From NCBI GenBank assembly GCA_934294965.1, contig CAKRAM010000093.1:1-39010 (forward strand): a stretch of 39,010 nucleotides of DNA, given 5' to 3'. The translations under genes and the position numbers were made by a program. The notes beneath the pieces were generated by a model. It was not told the origin of the DNA. It saw nothing but the letters and a program-made list of their open reading frames with translations, and did no database searches. Of this stretch, positions 7,154 through 15,442 are shown one piece after another. The stretch comes from an uncultured Clostridia bacterium (GTDB lineage: Bacteria > Bacillota > Clostridia > Christensenellales > CAG-314). Every line of letters begins with the position of its first letter. Positions within the stretch are counted from its first letter, which is position 1.

Positions 7154-10100
7154 TTATTGCTGACTTATTCCGAAAACCGTGCCGACTTGGAAGTATCCGT
7201 GGTCGGTGGCAGTCATCGTTGTGGAAACGCAGGTCAGTTTTGTGGGCATAACAACGTCGTTTACGCGGAAGGTGAACGTTTGTCCGCCGATTTCCACCGT
7301 TATGATACGACCGTTTACCGCAAACGTGCCTTCGCTGTCCTTATACGCGGGAACGTACGGCTTGCCGCAGTTGTTTTCGACATCGTCGTCGTGACCGTCG
7401 GAAGTGGAAGCAAACGCCACTTTACCGCCGGCAAAGAACAACATGGTTGTATTTGCCGAGTAGGAGTAATCCGTGCAGGTGTAGGAGTGCTTTGCCGCAA
7501 CTTCCAATCCGGCAAAGTACTTTGCGTCCAACTGAAGTTCGTAAACGGCAAAGGTTTTTGCCTGACGATTGATTTGGTACACGACCAGTTCGCCGTTTCT
7601 TTCAAACACGACGGTGTTGCGCGCGTTGTTTTCGCAATCGTAGCTTACGCCGCCTATCGTTGCTTTGCCGAAACCGTCCAATTGCAGCGTGTTGCCGTTG
7701 TTGTCCGTGTATTCGCCGCGAGTATTATCGGCAACTTTAAGTCCGTTTACCATATCGTTTTGCGTTACGAAACGAACGACAACGTCGCCGTTCGAGATAT
7801 GCACTGAAAACTCGTTGTTTCCGATGTCGGTTACGGTTACGATTTGATGTATGCCTGCCGCCGATTGCGCATACAGGTAGGTTTCGCCGTACTTACGGAT
7901 GACCGCATTTGCGCAGCCCCAACTTGTGCCGGAAACGCTTGCGAACATTTCCGAAACGGAAAACGCTCCGCTGAAATCCACCGACGCGATGTTCGGCGCA
8001 ATCATTTTGCCTTTGCCGACAAGTTTGTTGCCGTTGCCGTCGCTTGTTACCATCAAAAACGCTTTGCCGTCGATAGTTGCATAGCCGCTGTATTTATTGC
8101 CGCCGCTTACGACGGTTGCTCTGCCGTACTTATCCACCTCAAATGTGAACGACGGCGTAGTTATCGAGGTGTAACTTCCGACAACCGCCACATCGCTTGC
8201 ATAGGTATCGGAAAGAACTCTCAGCGCGTAGTAGCCTACTACCGGTTTGCCTCCCACTTCTACCGTTATCGTGAACAAATGGTAACCTTCGGCATTGATG
8301 CCGACTTTGGAAACGTCCAACATTGCAACAGATTTGCCGTTTACGGTCACTTTTGCGTTTTTAAGCGTCGTTCCCGTGTAGGTTCCGTTTGGCGTTACGA
8401 CGGTTACGTTGTTATAAATTTCCGTCTTGGCTTTGCCCTTTACGTACTCCAAATTGTCCACGGTGACGATTGCGCCGTCTTGAATGTACTCGTTGACAAA
8501 GCGCGCGCCCACGTATTCGGTTATATCCCATTGCTTTACGGTAAGAACGTTAAGCAGTTCGGCAATTTGAAGCACCGCCGTTTGACCGAATTGCGCCTGA
8601 TTTTTGCCGAACGTCAACACGACTTCGTTGCCGTGCAATTGGTACGTGATGGGAACGGGGCTGTTTTCCGAAGTGTCGTACTCGGCGTGTCCGGTGCCGT
8701 AGCCATCTAGGAATAACACCGCGTTGCCGAAGCGATACAAGCCGAACAGATTATCCTTGGGCAACAAAACAAACGTTTCGTCGTCGGGATTGAGCAAAAA
8801 CTTGTAACTGAAAAACGCGTCGTTATATTTGTAGACAAACACTTCGCCGGTTGTGTGATTGACGTAAGCATTACTGACGTAAGAGCCTAGGTAATTTGTG
8901 GAATAGTTGTTTACCACCGTTGCGTTGCCCTGCATAAAGGAAACGACTTCCTCTTTGCCGAATTTGAGCGACGACGATTTTCCGTCCACCGTGCCGGTGA
9001 ACTTTTTGTTTTGCCACTCGTAGCCGACGTTGTCCAAAACGGTAATTTTGCCGCTTGTTACCGCCGACATGGTTGCACTATACAGCGTGCCGTTAAATTC
9101 CATTTCGAAACTTTCGCCGCTTTTGAACACGACGTCCGCAGGCAAAATGGCTTTCCCGAATGCGACCGTGTAGGTGTAGTCGGAATTCATGTAACCGACT
9201 CTTACCGACAAACCGTACCAAGTTCTTGCGCCGGATGCCAAATCGGTTGCTCTGGTTAGGAATATTGACGTGCAGTTGTATTGTGCCGTCAACGCCGATT
9301 CTTTGCCCGAGTCCAGCGTGATGCATGCGCCGATTTTGTACACGTCGCCGTTAAAGTATACCAGCGGGCGCATTCTGTCGGAGTACGCCGAACGATATGG
9401 ATTTTGGGGAACAAGCACGATTATTCCGTCGGCACACGTCATGTCATATCGATTGTTGCCAAAGGTCAACGTCATGTGGTTTACGTCGATAACGGTAAAT
9501 TCCGTTGCCAAGATACCGTTGACGATTATTCCTTCGCGAGAAACAATCATATCTCCTATTGCCTGACCGGCAGTACCCTCTTCGACGTAACCTTCATCGT
9601 CCTCAAAGCCTTCCTGCGGAATGGTGGTCAACGAGGTTTTATACGTGCCAATAAGCGCTTTGTCCAAAACGGCAACATTTATGGTCTTTTCCACGCCCTT
9701 GTAACTTACAACCAGCGTGTAGGTTCCGGGGGTAAACAAATCCGCCTTTCCGCTTATCATGGATATATCCACGTCGACGGACTGCCCGTTTTCGGTTATC
9801 GTGAACAAATCGGTGGGATACAACGTATCGCCCGTGAACACGATTTTGTCCGAAGCGGTTATAACCACGTCCGGGGAAACGGACACGTTGTAGGTTAGGA
9901 TTTTCGGCGCTGCGGACGGACCGTCCACGTACAGTTCGATTGTTACCGTTTGAATGCCCGGTGTGGCAAAATCTATGCTGCCGATAACCTTGTAATAGCA
10001 GGTTATGGAATCGGCGTAATCGGGTTTATCCGTAAAGGACTGATTGTAGCCGTTGATTACTGCGTACAGGTTGGACGAAGGGTCGAAAGATGACGTTCCG

Positions 10101-11965
10101 ACGGTCAACTTGACCAAATCTTCCGTTACGCCGACTTCGGCAACGTTGGCAACGACTTTGTAAACTATCGACGCCTTTGTTTCGGTGAAGTTTGCTCCCG
10201 CAAGAGTAGCACCGCTTGAGTTGTACTTTATCGTCAGTGTTGCCGTATAACTGCCGACGGTTGTAAAGTCTACGGCGGAAACGTCCAAAAACGCGTTTAT
10301 GTTTACAAAGCGAAATCCGTTGATAAGCACGACGAAATCCGACGAAAAGTCGTAGTAGCGCTTGTCCGTGCCTACGCGCACTTCTATCACTTCGGCTTTG
10401 GGAGTGATGGTTACGCCCCTGCGCACTTCCACCTTTGCCTCGTAGGTTTTGCCCTTGTATGTAAGTGTGATAAGGTTTTCGCCCTCTTGGGAATAGTCCA
10501 CTTTGCCGCTTATCATATCCGCAGTGACGGTTACGGGTTTACCGTTATCCGTTACGACGAACAATTGCGTCAAATCCAACTCCGCGCCGTTGGGATACAC
10601 GACGGTATCTTGGCAAACAACGGTTACCGTGTCTTGGTCGGACACGGTGATTTGCATTGTGTGTTCGTCTACGCGCGTTTCGTTTTGGAAACGCAAAATC
10701 ACATTGTACTTGCCCGCTTCGGCTTTGACGGCAGAACTATCCACCATCTCGGCGGTGACTTTTGCCGAACGCCCGTCGACATACATCCAAAACAGCGTGG
10801 TATAGTCGAAATCGGCAACGTCGGCAACGTTAAGTACAAAGCCGTCGTATGCCGGCAAAATTACGACGTCGTGGTTTTGAGAAACGACAATCGTGATTGT
10901 TTTGCTTGCCTTTCCGCAAGTTGCGGTAAGTTGATACTGCCCGATTTCAGATTTAACTTCGCCGGACAACATGCTTTTGGTTACGGTGACGGGAACACCG
11001 TCCACGCTTGCCGTAAACAAAGCGCAAAAGTCGTAGTCTTCCACCGCCGCGTAGTGAATCGTTACCGTGTCGACCGCCGACGTTACCGAATACACAGTGG
11101 GAACGATTTCCACCTCGGCAACCGCCGTTATGCCTTCGAACGTGCAGGAAACGGTGCAACTGCCCGATTCCACAAGTTCGGACAAATCCAAATATTGTTT
11201 GGTCACGGTGACTTTTTTACCGTTACGGTTGATGAAGAACAATTGAGTGAAGTCGTACGAGGCAACTTCCGTATCTTTTATTTTTACCGAGCGAACCGCC
11301 GTTACGGTGACCTTGTTGCGAACCACCACCGTTACTGTTGCGGACGCAGTTTTGTACGTTGCGGTTATGCGGTACGTTCCCGGATCGGAAGCCACGTCGC
11401 TTTGAATGTTGCGAACACTCAAATTGACGATTTTGCCGTCCTCGATTGCCGTAAACAACGCAAGAAAGTCATACCCGTTAACTTGGTCGCTTGTAAGCGT
11501 AATTTGCTGCGACGATGCGATAACCTGTACTACGGGATCGGTTACGATAACCTTTACGCTTGCGGAAACGCCCTGATAGGTGCAAGTTAACGTAAACTCG
11601 TCTGCGTCCGCTTGCACGGGAGAAAGCATCTCACTTGTGACGGTGATTTGCTCCGTGTCGCTGAAAACGTAAAACAAACCGAAAAAATCGTAGGTGGCAA
11701 CTTCTTCCCGTTTGAGCGTCAACTCGGAAACGGATGCCGACACCGCAATTTTGGGTTGCGGCGCGGGCGTATCGTGCCCCGGGCATTTGTTTGCGCATTC
11801 CGGTTCGTTGCAGGACGCGTCCTTGCAACCTCCGCACACGTCGCACTTGTGGTTGCATACGTGAGCGGGCGGAGTGGGCGTCGGCTCGGGTGTATCCTGA
11901 CAACCGACCAGCACTGCCGAGAGCGCAAATATAAGCAAGAATGCCAAAATTGCATACTTTTTCAT
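7154..11965 (-). CDS. Large surface lipoprotein: Cys-rich N terminus and tandem Ig-like repeats
   Basis: The ATG at 11965 gives 1603 residues; an upstream in-frame ATG at 12049 was rejected because the signal peptide begins at 11965 with an AGAGGA ribosome site. The lipobox LVGC ends at Cys22. A Pro/Thr linker leads into a Cys cluster (C37, C41, C44, C47, C52, C57, C61, then H64) that could bind metal or form disulfides. From about residue 75 come at least eight ~85-residue Ig-like repeats with the pattern Y-D-F-x-x-L-F, D/N-G, V-T-V-T, and a G-x-Y strand. The C-terminal half contains beta-rich domains, including copies of the L-x-L-D-G-x-G module found in the 1937-residue lipoprotein. No enzyme motif is visible. 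A ligand-binding or adhesive role outside the membrane is likely, but the target is unknown. It appears to be a single-gene unit with its own terminator. Confidence 0.88.
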   Translation of the reverse strand: MKKYAILAFLLIFALSAVLVGCQDTPEPTPTPPAHVCNHKCDVCGGCKDASCNEPECANKCPGHDTPAPQPKIAVSASVSELTLKREEVATYDFFGLFYVFSDTEQITVTSEMLSPVQADADEFTLTCTYQGVSASVKVIVTDPVVQVIASSQQITLTSDQVNGYDFLALFTAIEDGKIVNLSVRNIQSDVASDPGTYRITATYKTASATVTVVVRNKVTVTAVRSVKIKDTEVASYDFTQLFFINRNGKKVTVTKQYLDLSELVESGSCTVSCTFEGITAVAEVEIVPTVYSVTSAVDTVTIHYAAVEDYDFCALFTASVDGVPVTVTKSMLSGEVKSEIGQYQLTATCGKASKTITIVVSQNHDVVILPAYDGFVLNVADVADFDYTTLFWMYVDGRSAKVTAEMVDSSAVKAEAGKYNVILRFQNETRVDEHTMQITVSDQDTVTVVCQDTVVYPNGAELDLTQLFVVTDNGKPVTVTADMISGKVDYSQEGENLITLTYKGKTYEAKVEVRRGVTITPKAEVIEVRVGTDKRYYDFSSDFVVLINGFRFVNINAFLDVSAVDFTTVGSYTATLTIKYNSSGATLAGANFTETKASIVYKVVANVAEVGVTEDLVKLTVGTSSFDPSSNLYAVINGYNQSFTDKPDYADSITCYYKVIGSIDFATPGIQTVTIELYVDGPSAAPKILTYNVSVSPDVVITASDKIVFTGDTLYPTDLFTITENGQSVDVDISMISGKADLFTPGTYTLVVSYKGVEKTINVAVLDKALIGTYKTSLTTIPQEGFEDDEGYVEEGTAGQAIGDMIVSREGIIVNGILATEFTVIDVNHMTLTFGNNRYDMTCADGIIVLVPQNPYRSAYSDRMRPLVYFNGDVYKIGACITLDSGKESALTAQYNCTSIFLTRATDLASGARTWYGLSVRVGYMNSDYTYTVAFGKAILPADVVFKSGESFEMEFNGTLYSATMSAVTSGKITVLDNVGYEWQNKKFTGTVDGKSSSLKFGKEEVVSFMQGNATVVNNYSTNYLGSYVSNAYVNHTTGEVFVYKYNDAFFSYKFLLNPDDETFVLLPKDNLFGLYRFGNAVLFLDGYGTGHAEYDTSENSPVPITYQLHGNEVVLTFGKNQAQFGQTAVLQIAELLNVLTVKQWDITEYVGARFVNEYIQDGAIVTVDNLEYVKGKAKTEIYNNVTVVTPNGTYTGTTLKNAKVTVNGKSVAMLDVSKVGINAEGYHLFTITVEVGGKPVVGYYALRVLSDTYASDVAVVGSYTSITTPSFTFEVDKYGRATVVSGGNKYSGYATIDGKAFLMVTSDGNGNKLVGKGKMIAPNIASVDFSGAFSVSEMFASVSGTSWGCANAVIRKYGETYLYAQSAAGIHQIVTVTDIGNNEFSVHISNGDVVVRFVTQNDMVNGLKVADNTRGEYTDNNGNTLQLDGFGKATIGGVSYDCENNARNTVVFERNGELVVYQINRQAKTFAVYELQLDAKYFAGLEVAAKHSYTCTDYSYSANTTMLFFAGGKVAFASTSDGHDDDVENNCGKPYVPAYKDSEGTFAVNGRIITVEIGGQTFTFRVNDVVMPTKLTCVSTTMTATDHGYFQVGTVFGISQQ

Positions 11966-12007
11966 TAGGTTTTTCCTCTCATAGATAAATTTGTTCCGAG
12001 CTTCAAA

Positions 12008-12030
12008 GGCAAAAAGCCACGTTTTTTGCC
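12008..12030 (-). promoter_or_regulatory. Hairpin in the leader of the 1603-aa lipoprotein gene
   Basis: GGCAAAAA (12008-12015) and TTTTTGCC (12023-12030) form a perfect 8-base-pair stem with a 7-base loop, 43 bases upstream of the ATG at 11965. The transcript continues with UUUG, so it is terminator-like but not a strong terminator. It may attenuate read-through from the operon upstream or control translation. I found no convincing promoter between it and the upstream stop codon. Confidence 0.4.
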
Positions 12031-12070
12031 CGAACAAATCGTTTTGCAAATATAGCTCCGAATAATCATT

Positions 12071-12122
12071 TCAGCCGAACGAAACCGCTCGGCTGAGATG
12101 TTTCGGTTGCCGAAAAGCAACC
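12071..12122 (-). terminator. Tandem hairpins, probable end of the S8 protease/lipoprotein operon
   Basis: Two inverted repeats follow the stop at 12155. GGTTGC/GCAACC (12105-12122, 6-base loop) comes first in the transcript. A perfect 8-base-pair stem follows, TCAGCCGA (12071-12078) and TCGGCTGA (12089-12096). The sequence after the second stem (AATGATTATT) is only moderately U-rich, so termination may be partial and some transcripts could continue into the gene at 11965. Confidence 0.5.
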
Positions 12123-12154
12123 CGCTTTTAGCATTTTACTTTTGTTCTTTGCGA

Positions 12155-15100
12155 CTATTTCAGTTTCCAATCGCCGGTGCGATAGAAAGTGATGAAGAAG
12201 TTTGCGGTGTGGTTGTTGTTGATACGCACCATCACGCTTCCGTTGATATACGTGATATCTATATCGCTCAAACCGCTTTCTCCGCCGCTGGTATCGGTGT
12301 TATTTTTGGACTTGGAAAAGCCGTACTTGGTGATGAACAAATCGTCAAACGCTTTGTAGAAAGCATTGTATTGTTCTTCGGTCAAACGACTGTTTTCGTC
12401 CTTTTCTTCACTGCGAGCGGTAAGCTTCATTATGGGAGCGTATTCGCCGCCGGCTTTTTCCAACTCGTTGTACCAAGGTCCGAACACGTTATCGGTAAAG
12501 ATGTCGCTAAAATCTTTGTAGGTGGGGATTTTGGTCCATTCTTCGCCGTAGATTGCTTGAAGAACGTAATCGGCAGTCTTTGTGTGAGCGCTGTGGTCGT
12601 ACGTTCCGTCGGGTTGTTTGCAACCGTACGCTTCGCAACGAGAGGTGTGCAGGTAGTAGTAATCGGGAATTGTAAAGTCTTTCCAGTTTTCGGAAATTAC
12701 TCTGGGAACGTAGTTATCGAACGCGCCTTCCGGAAGGGTTGTAGTGCCGAGTTTGGTGTAGGTTGTGGTTACGTAACCTTGGTAAGTTCCGTCGTTGATT
12801 CCGTACGGATACTCGGTTTGATAAAGTTTGCCGTCCAACGTTACCGTTACGGTCATCTTTCTGGTTATGCTGCTTTCGGCACTGGACACATAGTTGTACA
12901 TGGAAACCTGTTTTGCAGCTTCCTTGGTTGCGTTTGCATCGCGAAGTTCAAACGTTGCAAGCGTTTTGCCGGTTGCGGGATCCTTGCTGCTGCCAACCCA
13001 CTCGAAAATTTCCGGAGCGAGGTTGAACTGCGGGATAATGCTTGTGAGCAAGCCGGGAAGACGTTGAACGCCGGTAAGAGCGGCGTTGTCGTAACTGTAG
13101 TTGAAGCGTTCGTAGTAGGCGTTTTCGCCTGTTTGCATTTGCTTGTAGCCGTTGTATTTGGTGTGGTACGGATTGCTGTCGTATTGTTGGTACTTGGTGG
13201 TTACAGCCATCACGATGCCTTCTTCGGTAACGTAGCCGACCGTTCCGACCGTGCCGGTTTCCGATCTTTCGTCTCTACCGAACGAACCACTGCCTGCCAA
13301 AAGTGCCGTTTGAGAAGTGGAACTTCCCGTTCCGCTGTTGGTGTAGTCACTCTCGCTTGCTTGCGGCTGACGAGTTGTTGTGTCCACTGCTTTGAAGGTG
13401 TAGTTGGTCAAACCTTTGATATCGGCAAGAGCCGTTTCCAAAGCCGTGTAGGCTTGTTCTTCGAACACGTCGGATTTGTTGATCGTGTACGGAGCGGGAT
13501 CTTCCACAACGGTTGTTCCCACGTCGCTGAACTTGACGTTGACGATCGTGTAATCGCGCGCGATGGGAGTGGGCGTTGCGGTTGCGCTTTCCGACGCTTG
13601 GTAGGTGATGTTGACGTAAGTTTGTCCCACAAGTCCTACAACGCCGTTAGCATCGCAAATTACGTATACGTTCATAAGCGTATCCGAAAGCATCGGGGTG
13701 AGGCTGAATGCCAAATAGGTGAGGAACAACAATTCCGGATCTTCTTCCTCTTTTGCAGCCGTAATCGAGTAGGTGTACTTGAATGCCGCGTACTTGGTGG
13801 AATCGTAGCCGTATTTCGTCACAAATTCGCTATCCACAACCGAGTTGAGTTTGTTGACGTCGATGCTGCCCAAGTGGTTCCACAAGTGTTGATTTTCCCA
13901 ATAGAGGGGTTGGCTCCTGTAGTCTTTTACGACTTTGTTTGCAACTTTGTTGTCCAATCCAACATACTTTTGAACGTAGTAGTGAAGGTCTTGCGAGCCG
14001 AGTTTTTTGCCGGAGACTTCGCCGCGTCTGTATACGTCGGTTGCAACGATGGGTTTGTAGTCTGCCGCATCTATTCCGAGATCTTCCAGTTCTTTTTCGC
14101 TGAGTTTTGCGTTCCAACTGCCGTTCCAAGCCCCGTCGGACATTTTTACGGTCATATCGTAGGAGTTGTAGTCGTCGGTTTCGTTCACCAAGTCTTCGTA
14201 GTGGTCTTCCAAAATACCGGAAACGGTGATGTTGGAGTTGCCGATTGCCGAGATTTTATCTTGGTTAAGAACGATTCCGTTCAAACCTGTTACCGAGCCC
14301 GCCTTTCTGGGAGCGCGAACGAAAATGCTGATTGTTTTGTAAACCGCTTTGTCCGCTTCGGCTGTCGCTTTTACGGTAACATATGTATCGGTTACGATTT
14401 TGTCGGCGTTTACCGTCATCACGTTGTTTTCCAAGCTGACGACAGCGGCGTTGGAGCTGACAATTTCCAACTTGTAGCCGGTGTTTACGCTGTTGAGAAC
14501 GTTTACCGTGAAGGTTGCTTGTTCGCCTTCGCCGATTTCGTTTTTATCCACAAGCATCGTGATTCCGATTTGCGGGGTTTTTGCCTTGATAACGAACGTT
14601 GCCGTTTCGGTTACGGGGTTTTCTCCTACGGTTGTTACGGTCATAACAACGTTTTGATCCTTGTCGACAGGATCAACGATGCTCAAAACGCCGTTACGGA
14701 AAGCAAGTACCGCGTCGGTTTTGGAAAGAGTGACCGTGTAATCTTCGCCCGTGTTTACCGAGATTGCCACGTTGACTGCCGCTTTGTCGGTAACTTCGTA
14801 ACTATCGGGTTTGCTTGTGATTTTTGTTGCGGGTTGTGTTTTGGGTTTAATGGTGATCGTGCAGGTAGATTTTACGTTAGCGTCGGTTTTGGACGTTGCA
14901 GTAACCGTTACCACGGTTGCTTGTTGAACGTCTTTTACCACCACCGCTTCGTTTCCGTTGAAGCTCAAAACATCGCTATCGGCGGTCAGCACGTATTCGC
15001 CACCATCCGAAACGGTCACCAAGAAACGAATCTTTGCGCCCAATTGCGCTTCTTCCACGCCTGCTTGAACTGCAATGGTTTGTTGCGCTTTGGAAGCAAT

Positions 15101-15427
15101 TACCGTAAACGTTTTTGTTGCGGTCACCGAGGGATCGGACAAGAGCGTTGCCGTTACCGTTACGGTTGTGTTTTGCGTAACGTTGCCGATTACCTTCAAC
15201 TCGCCGTTTTCGATTGCAACCAAAGTGGAATCGGACACGGTAAGTTCGTATTTATCCGACGTGTAGTTCGGGATGTTGATCGTGACGGGCTTATCTGCCG
15301 ACACGGTCGTCGTGTTTGCCGTGATGATGAAAGAGCCTTGATTGCCTGTGCATGCCACAAGGATGAGGCTCATCGAAAGGATAACGGCAAATACGAAAAT
15401 CATAAGTGTCTTCGTTGTTGATTTCAT
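12155..15427 (-). CDS. Surface lipoprotein with Ig-like repeats; paralogue of the preceding gene product
   Basis: This 1090-residue protein has the lipobox LVAC ending at Cys26 and an AGGAG/AAGG-rich ribosome site before its ATG. Residues about 30-370 hold four Ig-like repeats of about 85 residues (S-x-x-V/A-x-V-x-V, NG, V-T-V-T-x-T). The remaining ~700 residues are colinear with the 763-residue product of the gene upstream. Matching landmarks include ALADIKGLTNY against AIANMKNLSSY, FNLAPEIFEW against FQFAAELFRK, and matching C-terminal domains. The pairing suggests two beta-rich domains similar in style to LolA/LppX-type lipoprotein folds, but that is inference. Only 15 bases separate its ATG from the upstream stop codon, so it is the last gene of the protease operon. 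The function is unknown; a structural or binding partner of the S8 protease is a reasonable guess. Confidence 0.85.
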   Translation of the reverse strand: MKSTTKTLMIFVFAVILSMSLILVACTGNQGSFIITANTTTVSADKPVTINIPNYTSDKYELTVSDSTLVAIENGELKVIGNVTQNTTVTVTATLLSDPSVTATKTFTVIASKAQQTIAVQAGVEEAQLGAKIRFLVTVSDGGEYVLTADSDVLSFNGNEAVVVKDVQQATVVTVTATSKTDANVKSTCTITIKPKTQPATKITSKPDSYEVTDKAAVNVAISVNTGEDYTVTLSKTDAVLAFRNGVLSIVDPVDKDQNVVMTVTTVGENPVTETATFVIKAKTPQIGITMLVDKNEIGEGEQATFTVNVLNSVNTGYKLEIVSSNAAVVSLENNVMTVNADKIVTDTYVTVKATAEADKAVYKTISIFVRAPRKAGSVTGLNGIVLNQDKISAIGNSNITVSGILEDHYEDLVNETDDYNSYDMTVKMSDGAWNGSWNAKLSEKELEDLGIDAADYKPIVATDVYRRGEVSGKKLGSQDLHYYVQKYVGLDNKVANKVVKDYRSQPLYWENQHLWNHLGSIDVNKLNSVVDSEFVTKYGYDSTKYAAFKYTYSITAAKEEEDPELLFLTYLAFSLTPMLSDTLMNVYVICDANGVVGLVGQTYVNITYQASESATATPTPIARDYTIVNVKFSDVGTTVVEDPAPYTINKSDVFEEQAYTALETALADIKGLTNYTFKAVDTTTRQPQASESDYTNSGTGSSTSQTALLAGSGSFGRDERSETGTVGTVGYVTEEGIVMAVTTKYQQYDSNPYHTKYNGYKQMQTGENAYYERFNYSYDNAALTGVQRLPGLLTSIIPQFNLAPEIFEWVGSSKDPATGKTLATFELRDANATKEAAKQVSMYNYVSSAESSITRKMTVTVTLDGKLYQTEYPYGINDGTYQGYVTTTYTKLGTTTLPEGAFDNYVPRVISENWKDFTIPDYYYLHTSRCEAYGCKQPDGTYDHSAHTKTADYVLQAIYGEEWTKIPTYKDFSDIFTDNVFGPWYNELEKAGGEYAPIMKLTARSEEKDENSRLTEEQYNAFYKAFDDLFITKYGFSKSKNNTDTSGGESGLSDIDITYINGSVMVRINNNHTANFFITFYRTGDWKLK

Positions 15428-15442
15428 ACCTTCTTCTCCTTA

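Noticed and set aside
11966..12049. Longer N terminus for the 1603-residue lipoprotein (start at 12049)
   Set aside because: It would bury the signal peptide behind 28 residues, and the ATG at 11965 has the ribosome site.
12098..15421. A 1107-codon open frame on the plus strand almost exactly opposite the 1090-residue lipoprotein gene
   Set aside because: The frame is open because the sense gene rarely uses TTA, CTA or TCA in the matching phase. Its translation is rich in Cys, Val, Phe and Arg with no recognisable domain, while the sense product has a signal peptide, a ribosome site and a paralogue next door.
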